14,654 bases of DNA from Lachnospiraceae bacterium (GTDB taxonomy: Bacteria > Bacillota > Clostridia > Lachnospirales > Lachnospiraceae): NCBI GenBank assembly GCA_900766815.1, contig CAAFWV010000074.1, positions 1 to 14,654 of the forward strand. The letters run 5' to 3'. The notes under the pieces were generated by a model. It made no database searches, was not told the origin of the DNA, and saw nothing but the letters and a program-made list of their open reading frames with translations. Each line of letters starts with the position of its first letter. The first letter of the stretch is position 1. Shown piece by piece: positions 14,514 to 14,654 of the stretch. Position numbers and translations under genes: made by a program.

Positions 14514-14654
14514 TCAGTATTTTCTTTTATCCTTACACTCACGGTACAGTGTCAGATAATTCTCATATCTGAGTCTGCTGATTTCACCGCTCTCTACGGC
14601 CTTCTTCACTCCGCAGTCAGGCTCACTGATATGCTTACAGTCAAGGAATCTGCA
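14514..14654 (-). CDS. rsgA: RsgA, ribosome small-subunit maturation GTPase, C-terminal 46 residues only
   Basis: The gene enters from the right edge, and only its last 46 codons and TGA stop (14514-14516) are visible. The stretch CRFLDCKHISEPDCGVKKAV matches the zinc-knuckle region of RsgA/YjeQ. It shows three of the ligands as C-x-H-x5-C. The GEISRLRYENYLTLY tail is the usual C-terminal helix. RsgA is a circularly permuted GTPase that checks late 30S subunit assembly. The GTPase and OB domains are outside the window. The importer promoter starts directly after the stop. Confidence 0.93.
   Translation of the reverse strand, partial: CRFLDCKHISEPDCGVKKAVESGEISRLRYENYLTLYRECKDKRKY

Noticed and set aside
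1..14654. Mobile element, phage, CRISPR or defence island
   Set aside because: No transposase, integrase, direct-repeat array or terminal inverted repeats were seen; gene order is that of a conserved chromosome segment.

Overview
The window looks like core chromosome of a low-to-moderate-GC anaerobic Firmicute, most likely a Lachnospiraceae relative (Butyrivibrio/Roseburia/Lachnospira type). This rests on the gene order rimO-pgsA-cinA-recA-recX-rny, Gram-positive GAAC-N4-GTTC SOS boxes at recA, AGGAGG-type ribosome binding sites, and an intracellular family-42 beta-galactosidase. Every convincing gene is on the minus strand, so biological order runs from high to low coordinates. No tRNA, rRNA, CRISPR array, transposase, phage gene or integron-like structure was recognised.

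Reading in transcription order: (1) 14514-14654 is the 3' end of rsgA, a ribosome-assembly GTPase. (2) 14507 down to 11492 is a three-gene ABC importer: lipoprotein binding protein, permease and ATPase of the TrpX/Y/Z-like (PF04392) class. It starts from an exact-consensus sigma-A promoter and has an internal terminator after the binding-protein gene. (3) 11433-9391 is a cytoplasmic GH42 beta-galactosidase with a GTG start. (4) 9402 down to 4946 is a housekeeping cluster, yicC-rpoZ-rimO-pgsA-cinA, with a promoter candidate overlapping the 3' end of the galactosidase gene. gmk (and remA), usually found between yicC and rpoZ, are missing here. (5) 4866-3084 is recA-recX, with a LexA-type box between the -35 and -10 and a second box just after the predicted start of transcription. 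A hairpin separates recA from recX. (6) 2968-1421 is rny (RNase Y), closed by a strong terminator. (7) 1235-1008 is a 75-residue protein with its own promoter and terminator; it looks like a degenerate HPr-like protein without the phosphorylatable histidine. (8) 888-1 is the N-terminal two thirds of a PF12897-type (subgroup Ic) aminotransferase. Its promoter lies inside the preceding hairpin, and a perfect 14-bp palindrome follows the predicted transcription start.

Functionally the region combines translation and ribosome maturation (rsgA, rimO), RNA turnover (yicC, rny), transcription (rpoZ), membrane lipid synthesis (pgsA), NAD salvage (cinA) and DNA repair (recA, recX). A small nutrient-acquisition block (importer plus galactosidase) sits between rsgA and yicC. 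I found no clearly new multi-gene system. The best leads are the HPr-like orphan protein, the operator-like palindromes at two promoters, the missing gmk, and the importer-galactosidase pairing. All gaps between genes are shorter than 200 bases, and those with visible signals are annotated.
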